DNA of 64,000 nt from Pseudomonas sp. Leaf48 (lineage in GTDB: Bacteria > Pseudomonadota > Gammaproteobacteria > Pseudomonadales > Pseudomonadaceae): assembly GCF_001421885.1 (NCBI RefSeq), contig NZ_LMLH01000023.1, forward strand, positions 178,407 to 242,406, read 5' to 3'. A program made the position numbers and the translations under genes. Of this stretch, positions 38,294-48,289 are shown piece by piece (the first letter of the stretch is position 1; each line of letters starts with the position of its first letter). The notes under the pieces are model-generated. The model had not been told where the DNA came from and did not search any database. It saw only the letters and a program-made list of their open reading frames with translations.

Positions 38294-40473
38294 GTGCTTT
38301 GAAAATCGCTGCCGGTGATACCGTTCGAGACTGTTTCCATACTTCCCGCCCTCTCGTTGCCCTGGACCATACCGACTTTACCAATGTCGCCGCTGCGGTA
38401 CTTACAGTGGACGATGTCATGGGTGGCGTGCTGGATGCCATCAAACGCACAGGCTTCGATATCCCGCTGTTTCTGGTGATACCCAGAGATGGTGGCAACC
38501 GTGCGCTGGAGGTCTATAAACGGCTGCATGAGGTGATCCTGCTGGTCAATGGCGTGTTCGACCTCGACGAACATAACGCCGAGTACTACGGCAACCAGCT
38601 CGAGACCGCCGCCAGGCAATATGAAGAGTGTTTGCTGCCGCCCTTCTTCGATGCCCTCAAGCACTACACCGAGGCCGCCAATGCGACCTTCGCCTGCCCG
38701 GGTCACCAAGGCGGCCAGTTCTTTCGCAAGCACCCCGCCGGCCGCCAGTTTTTCGATTTCTTCGGCGAAACCCTGTTCCGCGCCGACATGTGCAATGCCG
38801 ACGTCAAACTCGGTGACTTGCTGATCCACGAAGGCCCTGCCCTGCTGGCGCAAAAACATGCCGCCCAGGTGTTCAATGCCGACAAGACCTATTTCGTGCT
38901 CAATGGCACATCGGCTTCGAACAAGGTGGTGACCAACGCCCTGTTGACCCCTGGCGACCTTGTGCTGTTCGACCGCAACAACCACAAATCCAACCACCAG
39001 GGCGCACTGATCCAGGCCGGAGCGACGCCGGTTTATCTGGAAACCGCGCGCAACCCCTACGGGTTCATTGGCGGCATCGATGCCCACTGCTTTGAAGAGG
39101 ACTATTTGCGCGACCTGATCAATGAGGTCGCCCCGGACAAGGCGCAGCTGCCACGCCCATTCCGCCTGGCCATCATCCAGCTGGGCACCTATGACGGCAC
39201 GATCTACAACGCGCGCCAGGTGGTGGACCGCATCGGCAAGCTGTGTGACTACATCCTGTTCGACTCGGCGTGGGTGGGCTATGAGCAGTTCATCCCGATG
39301 ATGAAGGATTGCTCGCCCATGCTGCTTGACCTGGGCCCGGACGATCCCGGAATTTTCGTCACCCAATCGGTACACAAACAACAGGCCGGCTTCTCCCAGG
39401 CCTCACAGGTCCACAAGAAAGATCGCCACATCAAGGGCCAGGCGCGCTACTGCAATCACGCACGGCTGAACAACGCCTTCATGGCCCAGGCCTCCACCAG
39501 CCCGTTCTATCCGCTGTTCGCTTCACTGGACGTCAATGCACGCATCCATGCCGGACGCAGTGGTTTGCGCCTGTGGGAAGATTGCGTGAAGTTCGGCATC
39601 AACGCGCGCAAGTTGATTCTCGAAGCCTGCACCCTGGTCCGCCCATTCGTGCCGGAAACCATCGATGGGCGTCTATGGCAGGACCACCCGACCGATGATA
39701 TCGCCAGCGATATCCGCTTCTTCGAGTTCCACCCCAAGGATCGCTGGCATGCCTTTCCAGGCTATGCCGACAAGCAATACTTCATCGACCCCTGCAAGCT
39801 GCTGTTTACCACCCCCGGCATCGACCCGATCGATGGCAGCTACACCGACTTCGGCATCCACGCCGGCATCCTGGCCAACTTCCTGCGCCAGAACGGCATA
39901 GTCCCCGAGAAGTGCGACCTCAATTCGATTCTGTTCCTGCTCACGCCAGCCGAAGACTGGGCAAAAATGAGCCATCTGGCCGCGCAACTGGCCCGTTTCG
40001 AACAGTTCCTCAGTGACAACGCCCCCATGAGCCGTGTGTTGCCGGCCATCTATGCGCGCTACGAGGATCGCTACCGCGACTACACCATCCGCCAGCTCTG
40101 CCAGGAAATGCACGACCTCTACCGCAGCCATAACGTGCAGCAATTGCAGAAGGACATGTTCCGCAAGGAACACTTCCCGAAAAAAGCCATGAACCCGCAG
40201 CAAGCACAGATCGAATTTATCCGCGGCAATGTCGAGCTGGTGGCGCTGGCCGATGCCGACGGCCGCATCGCCGCCGAAGGGGCGCTGCCTTATCCGCCCG
40301 GCGTTTTGTGCGTGGTGCCGGGGGAAATCTGGGGTGGCGCGGTGCTCAAGTATTTCCTGGCACTGGAAGAAGGCATCAACGCCTTGCCCGGATTTACCCC
40401 GGAACTTCAAGGCGTGTACCTCAAAGAGCAAGGAGGACGGATTCGTGCCTACGGATACGTACTCAAGACCTGA
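38290..40473 (+). CDS. speF: Ornithine decarboxylase, fold-type I PLP (SpeC/SpeF type)
   Basis: A 727-residue member of the large bacterial ornithine/lysine/arginine decarboxylases: wing domain 1-120, PLP domain with CPGHQGGQFF (about 138), FVLNGTSASNK and the PLP lysine in SVHKQQAGFSQASQVHKK (about 360-377), which matches ornithine decarboxylases, then the C-terminal domain. It converts ornithine to putrescine and CO2, consuming a proton. The PotE-type antiporter follows 198 bases downstream, so an inducible, acid-response SpeF-like role is likely. CGGAGAG precedes the ATG. Confidence 0.9.
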   Translation: MSALKIAAGDTVRDCFHTSRPLVALDHTDFTNVAAAVLTVDDVMGGVLDAIKRTGFDIPLFLVIPRDGGNRALEVYKRLHEVILLVNGVFDLDEHNAEYYGNQLETAARQYEECLLPPFFDALKHYTEAANATFACPGHQGGQFFRKHPAGRQFFDFFGETLFRADMCNADVKLGDLLIHEGPALLAQKHAAQVFNADKTYFVLNGTSASNKVVTNALLTPGDLVLFDRNNHKSNHQGALIQAGATPVYLETARNPYGFIGGIDAHCFEEDYLRDLINEVAPDKAQLPRPFRLAIIQLGTYDGTIYNARQVVDRIGKLCDYILFDSAWVGYEQFIPMMKDCSPMLLDLGPDDPGIFVTQSVHKQQAGFSQASQVHKKDRHIKGQARYCNHARLNNAFMAQASTSPFYPLFASLDVNARIHAGRSGLRLWEDCVKFGINARKLILEACTLVRPFVPETIDGRLWQDHPTDDIASDIRFFEFHPKDRWHAFPGYADKQYFIDPCKLLFTTPGIDPIDGSYTDFGIHAGILANFLRQNGIVPEKCDLNSILFLLTPAEDWAKMSHLAAQLARFEQFLSDNAPMSRVLPAIYARYEDRYRDYTIRQLCQEMHDLYRSHNVQQLQKDMFRKEHFPKKAMNPQQAQIEFIRGNVELVALADADGRIAAEGALPYPPGVLCVVPGEIWGGAVLKYFLALEEGINALPGFTPELQGVYLKEQGGRIRAYGYVLKT

Positions 40474-40603
40474 CCCTTAGCCTGCCCAAAGGAGAATCGT
40501 TGTTCCGGATTCATGCGCTTCAACCACGGCGTCGAGATGGAAGGCAAAAAACCAGTAGCCGCCAACGTACAACGTCTATCTGAACAAGCATCAAGGCTAG
40601 CCC

Positions 40604-40636
40604 CGGCCTGGCGATCAGTAGCAACGCGCCAGGCCG
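40604..40636. repeat. Perfect 10-bp hairpin between decarboxylase and antiporter genes
   Basis: CGGCCTGGCG (40604-40613) and CGCCAGGCCG (40627-40636) form a perfect stem with a 13-base loop, about 35 bases before potE. No T-run follows, so it may be an mRNA-stability or attenuation element that lowers potE expression relative to the decarboxylase. Confidence 0.5.
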
Positions 40637-40671
40637 AGGGTCAATAACCTGAACAGGGCAAGGAGTTTGCG

Positions 40672-42012
40672 ATGGCAGATTCAAGCAAGAAAATGGGTCT
40701 GATGGGGCTCACGACGCTGGTGACGGTCAACATGATGGGCTCAGGCATCATCATGTTGCCCACAAACATGGCGCAACTGGGTGCGGTTTCGCTGTTGTCG
40801 TGGATTTTCACGGCAATCGGTTCCATGGCGATTGCCTACTGCTTCGCTCAATGCGGCGTGTTCTGTTCGCGTTCCGGCGGCTTGTCTGCCTACACGGAAG
40901 AAGCTCATGCCAAGTCGGGGTTCTTCCTCTGTTCGTACCTGTACTTTCTCTCGCTGGCCATCGCCAACGTGGCCGTGGCCATCTCGGCGGTGGGCTACAT
41001 GACCGCGTTCGTACCCTGGTTGGGCACCGGCGCCATCCCGCTGTGCATTGGCACAATAGGTTTGATCTGGGTGACCACCTTTGCCAACTTCGGTGGCCCC
41101 AACATCACCGGCAAGATTGGCGCTTTCACGGTGTGGGGCGTGATCATTCCGGTAGCGGGCCTGAGCATCATCGGCTGGTTCTGGTTTGACTCCAGTGTCC
41201 TGGCTGCCGCCTGGAACCCGAACAGCCTGCCAATCTCCGAAGCCATCTCCAAGGCGATCCCCCTGACCCTTTGGGCCTTCCTGGGCATGGAGTCGGCGGC
41301 ACAGGCGACCGATGCCGTGGAAAACCCAAAACGCAACGTGCCGCTGGCGTGCCTGTTCGGTACCCTGGGTGCGGCGGTGGTGTACGTCCTGTCTACCACC
41401 GTCATCCAGGGCATCATCCCCAACGAAGAACTGGCCAACTCCTCGGCGCCTTTTGCGCTGGTCTACGCCAAGATATTCAGCCCCATGGTGGGCAACATCG
41501 TGATGGCCCTGGCGGTCATGGCCTGTGTCGGCTCGCTGCTGGGCTGGCAGTTCACCCTGGCCCAGACCGCCAAGATGACCGCTGACCAGAACCTGTTCCT
41601 CAAGCTGTTCAGCAAGGTCAACTCCATGAACGCGCCCGTGGTCGGCATGATCGTGTGTGGCGTGTTGCAGACCGCCATGGCGCTGTCGACCATCTCGCCT
41701 GACGCGGCGGCGCAATTCAGCAAGCTGGTGAGCCTGGCGGCCGTGACCAACCTCATTCCTTACCTGACTGCGCTCACCGGCTTGCTGGTGATCATGCACA
41801 AGGCTGGCGTCGCGCCCGGGGTGTACACGCGCAACGTGGTGGTGTTGCTGATTGCGGTAACTTACTCGCTGTACGCCCTGTATGCCTGCGGCAAGGATGC
41901 GGTGATGGGGGGCACCCTGGTGCTCGCCTTCGGCTACCTGCTCTATGGCTTCCTCGCCAAGCGTTTCGTTGACGCACCAGACGCTAGCCAAGCCAGGACC
42001 GGCAATGTTTAG
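40672..42012 (+). CDS. potE: Putrescine:ornithine antiporter PotE
   Basis: A 446-residue APC-family carrier with twelve hydrophobic segments. The opening LTTLVTVNMMGSGIIMLP and WAFLGMESAAQATDAVENPKRNVP (about 200-223) are typical of PotE/CadB. PotE exchanges extracellular ornithine for cytoplasmic putrescine and pairs with the decarboxylase in acid tolerance. AAGGAG precedes the ATG. A periplasmic amino-acid-binding protein gene follows after 48 bases. Confidence 0.92.
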   Translation: MADSSKKMGLMGLTTLVTVNMMGSGIIMLPTNMAQLGAVSLLSWIFTAIGSMAIAYCFAQCGVFCSRSGGLSAYTEEAHAKSGFFLCSYLYFLSLAIANVAVAISAVGYMTAFVPWLGTGAIPLCIGTIGLIWVTTFANFGGPNITGKIGAFTVWGVIIPVAGLSIIGWFWFDSSVLAAAWNPNSLPISEAISKAIPLTLWAFLGMESAAQATDAVENPKRNVPLACLFGTLGAAVVYVLSTTVIQGIIPNEELANSSAPFALVYAKIFSPMVGNIVMALAVMACVGSLLGWQFTLAQTAKMTADQNLFLKLFSKVNSMNAPVVGMIVCGVLQTAMALSTISPDAAAQFSKLVSLAAVTNLIPYLTALTGLLVIMHKAGVAPGVYTRNVVVLLIAVTYSLYALYACGKDAVMGGTLVLAFGYLLYGFLAKRFVDAPDASQARTGNV

Positions 42013-42060
42013 GCATGCCAGACGGGACTGCACAGACATCTGTAAACGGGGAAACAGGAC

Positions 42061-42966
42061 ATGAACGCACCTTTTGCAAAAACCACCCGCTTGTTGCTAA
42101 CCCTGATGTTCGCCGCGCTACCGATGGTGGCCGGCGCCAACACCCTGGAGCGCATACGCACCAGCAATACCTTTAACCTTGGCTACGTGCCGGACCTGGC
42201 ACCGTTCAGTGTCCAGGACGGCGACAAGGCCAGCGGTTATGCCATCGACCTGTGCCTGAAGATCGCCGACAAACTCAAGAGTGAACTGGACCTGCCCGAC
42301 CTGCAGGTGCACTACCTGCCCGTCACGGTGGCCGACGAGACCAGCGCGGTTAAACTGGGCAAGGTCGACATACTCTGCACGCCGACCGCGCCTACCCTTG
42401 AGCGACGCAAGTCGGTCAGTTACTCGATCCCGGTGTACACCGCCGGGCTTTCGGTCATGGTGCGCAAGGACGCCGCCGAACCGTTGCTCAACGTGCTCAA
42501 CGGGCAGGTGGCTTACAGCGGTCCGACCTGGCGGGCTACGGTCAATCGCGGGCTGGCCAACAAGACCTTCAGTTCCATCGAGGGTGGTGTGACCGAAGAC
42601 TGGATTCGCGTTCACATGCGCTTGCTCAACGTCATCGCTTCACTGGTGACTGTGCCCAGTGTTGAAGAAGGTGCAAGGCTGGTGGCCGAGCACAAGGCCG
42701 ATGCCTTCTTCGCCGAACGCATACTGCTGAAGAACCAGGTGGCCAAAGGCGGCACCAACGATGACCTGATGGTCCTGGACCGCATCTTCGAGTACTCGCC
42801 GGTGGCCATGATCGTCGATCGCAATGACGAAGACTTTCGCCTGCTGGTCGATACGGCACTGAGCGAGGCTTATCGCCTCGGCGCCGTCGAGCAAGGCTAC
42901 GACAAGTATCTGGGAGGAATCAGCGAGCCGCTCAGAAGACTGTTCCGGGTGTATGCCCTGCCCTGA
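42061..42966 (+). CDS. Periplasmic amino-acid-binding protein (SBP family 3)
   Basis: A 301-residue solute-binding protein with a signal peptide (cleavage near VAGA, residue 26). The family 3 pattern is visible: NLGYVPDLAPFSVQDGDKASGYAIDLC, then KVDILCTPTAPTLERRKSVSYSIP. It probably binds ornithine or another amino acid, judged by its place 48 bases after potE. No permease or ATPase follows, so it serves an importer encoded elsewhere or acts as a sensor. Confidence 0.82.
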   Translation: MNAPFAKTTRLLLTLMFAALPMVAGANTLERIRTSNTFNLGYVPDLAPFSVQDGDKASGYAIDLCLKIADKLKSELDLPDLQVHYLPVTVADETSAVKLGKVDILCTPTAPTLERRKSVSYSIPVYTAGLSVMVRKDAAEPLLNVLNGQVAYSGPTWRATVNRGLANKTFSSIEGGVTEDWIRVHMRLLNVIASLVTVPSVEEGARLVAEHKADAFFAERILLKNQVAKGGTNDDLMVLDRIFEYSPVAMIVDRNDEDFRLLVDTALSEAYRLGAVEQGYDKYLGGISEPLRRLFRVYALP

Positions 42967-43107
42967 GATGCATGATCCAGAGGTCACTTGCGGACCGCAT
43001 CCGGACTCTTCTCTCCCTGGGCAAGAGTCCGGATGGCAGCAAGCCGTTGGCAATCATCGCTAGCGCTTGAGCCCCGGCAGCCAGGTGCAACCGGGGATCA
43101 CTGACTG

Positions 43108-43371
43108 TCAGTATTTGATATCCCGAGCCGTATCGCGGTTGTCCTGCTTGGTGTCGCGCTTGTCCTGGCGGCAGTCGTTTCGGCTCTTTTCATCACCCTC
43201 TTTGCATTCTTCCTTGACCTCCCTGGCGGCATCGCGCCCTTCCTGCTTGGTATCGCGCGATTCCTGCCGTTGATCGGCCTGGTCGGTCGCGTAGGCCGGC
43301 AGCGATACCCCGTACACCCCAGCCGTGATGGCCAGTGTCGCCAGTGCAGTCATGTAAAGGCTGCGCATCAT
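43108..43371 (-). CDS. Small exported charged-repeat protein
   Basis: An 87-residue protein with a signal peptide (cleavage near AYA, residue 28) and a mature part built of short charged repeats: RQESRDTKQEGRDAARE, then RQDKRDTKQDNRDTARD. Two cysteines (EECKEGD, NDCRQ) could form a periplasmic disulfide. AGGAG lies six bases before the first ATG. I do not recognise a family with confidence; proteins with this repeat occur widely in pseudomonads. Confidence 0.68.
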   Translation of the reverse strand: MMRSLYMTALATLAITAGVYGVSLPAYATDQADQRQESRDTKQEGRDAAREVKEECKEGDEKSRNDCRQDKRDTKQDNRDTARDIKY

Positions 43372-43554
43372 GATTTACTCCTGTTCAAGTGTACTCAATC
43401 ACTCGATGTCCCCGTTCAATCGCACTAAACCCAAAACGATCATCCTGGGGGTGAGCTTTAACGATAGACGATGTAGGCCTCCCCACAAGGCCGGCAAGGT
43501 CGGGGGCCGTTGTGCTTGCTGACTGCCCGATGACCTGCAGGCACAGGCCCGGAT

Positions 43555-45102
43555 CTAGAGCATTTTCTCCAGGCCGACCTTGTCGCTGAGCCAGGCCTTG
43601 AAGCTGCGCCATTTGCCGCCGGGCTCCTTGTGCAAGGTATGCAGGCGCCCATCGTCTTCGGCGATCCAGACGATTTCGCCGTTTTCCAGGCGAGCCTGGT
43701 AACTCACGGACGGGTCCATGCCTTCCAGCGCCAGATCGCGCATGTAGCCGGCCAGTTCAGGGCTGTCGACCAGCACGCCGACTTCGGTGTTCCACAGTAC
43801 CGAACGCGGGTCGAAATTGAAGGAGCCGATAAACACCTTCTGCTTGTCCAGGATCATGGCCTTGGTGTGCAGGCTGGAGTCTGAACCACCACTGAAGCCA
43901 CGGGAAGAACCTCCGCTGGGGTCGTCCGGCTGCAGGCGCAACTCATAGAGCTTCACGCCATGTTCGAGCAAGGTCTTGCGATAGGGCGCATAGCCACCAT
44001 GCACCGCCGGAACATCGGTGGCTTCCAGAGAGTTGGTCAACAGGCGCACATCGACGCCGGCATCGGCACGACCGGTGAGGTAACGCAAACCCTGCTGTTG
44101 CGGGACGAAATAGGCCGAGATCAGGATCAGGTCCTTGTTGACGCGATCAAGCTCCGGTCGCAGCTGCGTAGCCATCAACAGCGCACGGGCCGGTTCGCCG
44201 TCGGCCAGTACCTTGCTAGGGGCATCCCACATCGCCTTGCCATGGGCCCAGATCAATTCCTTGCGCCACTTCTCGAGCTGGGGTTTTGTACGGTAGGTCA
44301 TGAGATGGTTATACAGAGCCTGGTTCTCGATACGCGTGGACTGCAGCGATTGTTCCAGGCGCTGGCGGCTCTGTCGCAAGTCTTCGGCGGTTGGCCTGTT
44401 GAGCACGAAATCACTGATCTGCTGGCTCAGGGCGCTGTTCCAGTACTGATCGAAGCTGTGGCCCAACTGCTGCGCGACCGGACCTATGCACAGCAGGTCC
44501 ATGTCGGTGAAGTTGCGATCGGGCTTGGCGTCGAAGTATTCGTCTCCCAGGTTGCGACCGCCAATGATGGCTGCGCTGTTGTCCGCCAGCCACAGCTTGT
44601 TGTGCATGCGCCGGTGCTGCTGGGAGAGGTTCAGCAGACGGCCCATGGTTCGGGTCGCGATGGTGCTGCGCCCCAGATGCAAAGGGTTGAAGACACGCAC
44701 CTGGATGTTGGGGTGCACGGCCAGGGTCGCGATGACCTCTTCCTGACCGTCGCTGGCCGTGTCATCGAGCAGCATGCGGATCCTTACACCGCGATCGGCC
44801 GCCAGCAGCAACTCACGCACCAGTGCCCGGGTACTGAGGCCGTTATGTACGATGTAGTACTGCAGATCGATGCTTTTCTGCGCATTGCGGATCAACTCGG
44901 CGCGCGCGCGGAACGCTTCACTGCTGTTGGGCAACAGGCGAAAACCCGACCGCCCCTCATGCGGCGCGGCCTGGGCCTGGATCGAGCGCCCGAACGACGA
45001 ATCGGTGGCGGGAAGCGCCTCGCTATAGTCGTGAGGCAAGCGCGCGGTGGCACAACCGGCGAGCAGCAGTGCGAGCAATATGGCGGGGAAGAACCGGGAC
45101 AT
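43555..45102 (-). CDS. Phospholipase D-family lipoprotein (ClsC/YmdC-like)
   Basis: A 515-residue protein with a lipoprotein signal MSRFFPAILLALLLAGCAT (lipobox LAGC, Cys17) and two HKD motifs: HNKLWLADNSAAIIGGRN (about 160) and HTKAMILDKQKVFIGSFNFD (about 395). The spacing and lipoprotein start match YmdC/ClsC-type cardiolipin synthases that join phosphatidyl groups in the envelope. A GTG start at 45129 would lengthen the N terminus by nine residues; the ATG at 45102 gives a standard signal and is preferred, though its ribosome-binding site is weak. Confidence 0.84.
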   Translation of the reverse strand: MSRFFPAILLALLLAGCATARLPHDYSEALPATDSSFGRSIQAQAAPHEGRSGFRLLPNSSEAFRARAELIRNAQKSIDLQYYIVHNGLSTRALVRELLLAADRGVRIRMLLDDTASDGQEEVIATLAVHPNIQVRVFNPLHLGRSTIATRTMGRLLNLSQQHRRMHNKLWLADNSAAIIGGRNLGDEYFDAKPDRNFTDMDLLCIGPVAQQLGHSFDQYWNSALSQQISDFVLNRPTAEDLRQSRQRLEQSLQSTRIENQALYNHLMTYRTKPQLEKWRKELIWAHGKAMWDAPSKVLADGEPARALLMATQLRPELDRVNKDLILISAYFVPQQQGLRYLTGRADAGVDVRLLTNSLEATDVPAVHGGYAPYRKTLLEHGVKLYELRLQPDDPSGGSSRGFSGGSDSSLHTKAMILDKQKVFIGSFNFDPRSVLWNTEVGVLVDSPELAGYMRDLALEGMDPSVSYQARLENGEIVWIAEDDGRLHTLHKEPGGKWRSFKAWLSDKVGLEKML

Positions 45103-45184
45103 GGGCAAGGGGTTCGACCTGATAGGCACACTTTATTCCAGTAAAGCCCGGTTCAAGCGCAGCGTGTCGATATTTTCCGAAAAC

Positions 45185-48091
45185 TCAACGCTGCCTGGTG
45201 ACGTCCAGCGTCGTCGCCAACAAAGCCTCCAGCCCCATCGGCTTGGCAAAATAGTAACCCTGGGCCTGCTCTGCGCCCATTTCACGCAGCAATACCAGGG
45301 TTGCTTCATCCTCGACACCTTCGGCCACCACGCTGAGGTCCAGGGATTGGGCCATGCGCACAATCGCCCGGACGATCGCGCGACTGCGCGAACTGCTGGT
45401 CAGTTCAAAGATGAATGACTTGTCGATCTTCAGACCGTTGAAACGGTACTGATGCACATAGCTCAGGGATGAAAACCCGGTACCGAAGTCATCGAGTACC
45501 ACCGACATGCCGTTGTCCGCCAATTGCTGCATGGTCAATCGGGCAATGGCCGGCTCCGCCACCAGCGCACCTTCGGTCAATTCCAGGCAAATCCGCGACG
45601 GCTCGACCCCGTGCTGGGCCAGGAGTGAAAGCACATCACCGGCGAAATCCGGACGGGTCATGCTGTAGCTGGAGCAGTTGACGTGCACAGGCGGCCAGTT
45701 GGCGTGCTCGGGTCGAGCGAGAATTGCGGCAATGCTGGCAAGCATGTACAGGTCCAGTCGACCGATCAGGCGCAAGCCCTCGACATCCGGCAAAAACTCG
45801 CCCGGCGCTATTACCCGGCCACCCGGCTGATGCCAGCGGATCAGTGCCTCCAGGGCCAATACTTCGCCGGTTTCGACGCTGACAATCGGCTGGAAATACG
45901 GCAGCAGTTCGTCCGTACGCTTGAGCGCGTTGCGCAAGGCCCCTTCCCGCTCGACCTGATCCGAGACTTCCCGGCGCACCTCCTGGTTGAACACCGCATA
46001 GCTGTCGCGTCCGGCACTCTTGACCCGGTACATGGCCGCGTCGGCATCGCGCAGCAAGTCGGCCGGTTCCTGATGAAACTGCGTGTCGGCGCTGACGATA
46101 CCGATACTGCACGAGGAAAAAACTTCGTAGCCATTGATGAAAAACGGCAGGTCGAACGCCACAAGGATCCGCTCGGCGATTTCGATCATCACCTCCAGCG
46201 GCGCTTCGGGAGCGAGCACCGAAAACTCATCGCCGCCAAGACGCGCCAGCATGTCGGTATCGCGCAAGCAACCGCGTAAACGGTGGGCGGCCTGCATCAG
46301 CAGCAGGTCGCCAAAATGGTGACCAAGGCTGTCGTTGACCATCTTGAAACGGTCGAGGTCGATGAACATCACCGCCAGGTGCCCGCCTTCGCTGCCGAAT
46401 CGAGACCATGCGTGATTGAGGCGCTGTTGCAGGTAAGTACGATTGGGCAGCCCGGTCAGCGCATCGTGGGAGTTTTCGTGCTGCAACTTGGCATTGGCGT
46501 GATCGAGTTCGCGGGTGCGGCTCTGCACCCGGGCTTCGAGCTTTAGGTTGGCGGCATGAATCGCTTCGGCGGCGGTGCGACGCGACAGCGCCGTGTCAAT
46601 GTGCCGGGACACGAACGTCAGCAGCTCCTGGTCGCGCAGGGTATAACGCACCTGCGAGGTATAGCTTTGCACCGCCAGCACCCCCCGCACCACATCGCCA
46701 TCAAACAATGGAATGCCCAGCCAGGAATTGGACCGGACATACTCATCGGCCAGTTCGATTTCACTGTCTGCTGACAATCGCTCTGCTTTTGCGCGATCAA
46801 TCAGGCAGGGGCGCCGCTGACGGATAACGTACTCGGTCAACCCCCGGCGGCCACGCCGTGCCGCAGGGCAGGTCGTCTGCCGCTCATCGACATAATAGGG
46901 GAAGGTCACTTCACCGCTCGCGTCATCGAACAGTGCGATATAGAAGTTGCGCGCGAACAGCAGCTCACCAACGATGCCATGCAAGGTTTGAAACAGCTCG
47001 GCCATGTCGCCGGGCTGGCTGGACAGTTCAGCAATCTGGAACAGCGCGCTCTGCAGATGCTCGGCGCGCTCGCGGTCTGTCACTTCCTGCCTCAATGCAT
47101 AGTTGAGTGCCGAAAGCTCCAGGGTGCGACGTACCACTGTCGCTTCCAGGTCCTCGCGGTGCAGAATCCGGTCCAGCGCCATGGCCACGTGGCGAGCCAC
47201 CACCAGGAACAGCGCGCGGTCTTCGGCACTGTAGGTACGGGAAACGTCGTAGACCTGCATGGCCAACATGCCAAACACCTCATCGGAGGCGTTTTTCAAC
47301 GGTGCGCCCATCCAGAATTCGGGACGATCACCCACGCAGTAGAAGCGCTGCTGGGCCTGAGCCTCGAGAATCCCGGCGGAGTCGATGAGCAACGGCTGGC
47401 CAGAGGTCAACACCTGCCCGGTCAATGACAGGTGCGAAGGGTCAAGGAATTCATAGTGCTGGGACTCGACGGCATCAACGTCGATGATGTCGACGTAGTA
47501 CGGGTAATCAATCTTGCCGGTGTGGGGGTCGTACAGCGCGAGATAGAAGTTCTCGGCATCGATCAGGCTGGCGAGCAACTGGTGAACCCCCACCAGGAAC
47601 ACCGATCGGTCGCGGGTCGAGCTGGCCAGATAGGTAATTTCGTACAACACACGCTGAGTGATCTGCGCACGGGCAAGGGTATTGGTCTGGACTTCAATGC
47701 CCAACTGCCGGGAAAACTCGGCGAGCGCCGGATCTGCAGCATCCTTGAGTGGAGCAAGTAGCCAACCGAGCTCACTTTCGCCCTTGCCGGTGGGCCAGCG
47801 GTGCAAGCACCGGCTCTTGCAAAAGGCGTCGAACTCTTCATTGGCAACGCTTGACGGCCACGGCAAACCCGGGTCGCCCTGCCCCACCAGGTTCATTAGC
47901 TCACCCGCGCGGTAAACTGCCCACGCGGTGGTAGGGACCCAGTTTCGCGCCGAGTCCAGCAATTGTTCGATCATGCCGCTGTTGCCCGCGTAGGCCATGC
48001 CGACAGAATCCGGGTTTACATTGGGTTGAGAGGAAATAACTTCGCGGGAGTTCGTTTGTCGCAGGGAGTCGGTCAATGGAGGAAAACTCAT
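45185..48091 (-). CDS. GAF-GAF-GGDEF-EAL c-di-GMP enzyme
   Basis: A 968-residue cytoplasmic signalling protein. Two GAF domains (about 145-310 and 345-505), a coiled linker, then GGDEF with GGDEF at 619-623 in RLGGDEFSVL and an intact inhibitory RxxD site (610-613) five residues before it, then EAL with LEALIRW (748-753) and DDFGTGFSS. Both catalytic motifs are complete, so it could make and degrade c-di-GMP; the GAF domains probably decide the balance. There are no membrane segments. The gene stands alone downstream of a strong terminator hairpin. Confidence 0.9.
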   Translation of the reverse strand: MSFPPLTDSLRQTNSREVISSQPNVNPDSVGMAYAGNSGMIEQLLDSARNWVPTTAWAVYRAGELMNLVGQGDPGLPWPSSVANEEFDAFCKSRCLHRWPTGKGESELGWLLAPLKDAADPALAEFSRQLGIEVQTNTLARAQITQRVLYEITYLASSTRDRSVFLVGVHQLLASLIDAENFYLALYDPHTGKIDYPYYVDIIDVDAVESQHYEFLDPSHLSLTGQVLTSGQPLLIDSAGILEAQAQQRFYCVGDRPEFWMGAPLKNASDEVFGMLAMQVYDVSRTYSAEDRALFLVVARHVAMALDRILHREDLEATVVRRTLELSALNYALRQEVTDRERAEHLQSALFQIAELSSQPGDMAELFQTLHGIVGELLFARNFYIALFDDASGEVTFPYYVDERQTTCPAARRGRRGLTEYVIRQRRPCLIDRAKAERLSADSEIELADEYVRSNSWLGIPLFDGDVVRGVLAVQSYTSQVRYTLRDQELLTFVSRHIDTALSRRTAAEAIHAANLKLEARVQSRTRELDHANAKLQHENSHDALTGLPNRTYLQQRLNHAWSRFGSEGGHLAVMFIDLDRFKMVNDSLGHHFGDLLLMQAAHRLRGCLRDTDMLARLGGDEFSVLAPEAPLEVMIEIAERILVAFDLPFFINGYEVFSSCSIGIVSADTQFHQEPADLLRDADAAMYRVKSAGRDSYAVFNQEVRREVSDQVEREGALRNALKRTDELLPYFQPIVSVETGEVLALEALIRWHQPGGRVIAPGEFLPDVEGLRLIGRLDLYMLASIAAILARPEHANWPPVHVNCSSYSMTRPDFAGDVLSLLAQHGVEPSRICLELTEGALVAEPAIARLTMQQLADNGMSVVLDDFGTGFSSLSYVHQYRFNGLKIDKSFIFELTSSSRSRAIVRAIVRMAQSLDLSVVAEGVEDEATLVLLREMGAEQAQGYYFAKPMGLEALLATTLDVTRQR

Positions 48092-48254
48092 CAGCGCTCC
48101 CTGAGCCCAAAATGGCGATGCTTACTTATTCAATGGTGGCGCAATGCCTTCATTCTACCCATTTAAAGCTAATAGAAGTTTTTTTCAATAGTTTTGCGCA
48201 ATCAAGACCACGACCTACCGGTATGAATCTAGACGATTATCTGGCCAGCAAAAC

Positions 48255-48279
48255 AAAAAAGCACCCGAGGTGCTTTTTT
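48255..48279. terminator. Strong bidirectional intrinsic terminator
   Basis: AAAAAAGCACC (48255-48265) pairs with GGTGCTTTTTT (48269-48279) around CGA. The GC stem flanked by A and T runs makes it work on both strands. It terminates the minus-strand YcaO gene ending at 48290 and insulates the GGDEF-EAL gene. Confidence 0.9.
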
Positions 48280-48289
48280 GTCAGCGCGA

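Noticed and set aside
38191..39381. 396-codon minus-strand frame opposite ornithine decarboxylase
   Set aside because: Antisense to a well-conserved enzyme and no ribosome-binding site or domain.
40500..40647. Small ORFs between the decarboxylase and potE, including one with AAGGAG before TTG
   Set aside because: Composition looks non-coding and competing frames overlap; no conserved feature supports translation.
43960..45144. 394-codon plus-strand frame opposite the phospholipase D gene
   Set aside because: The HKD motifs on the minus strand show which strand codes.
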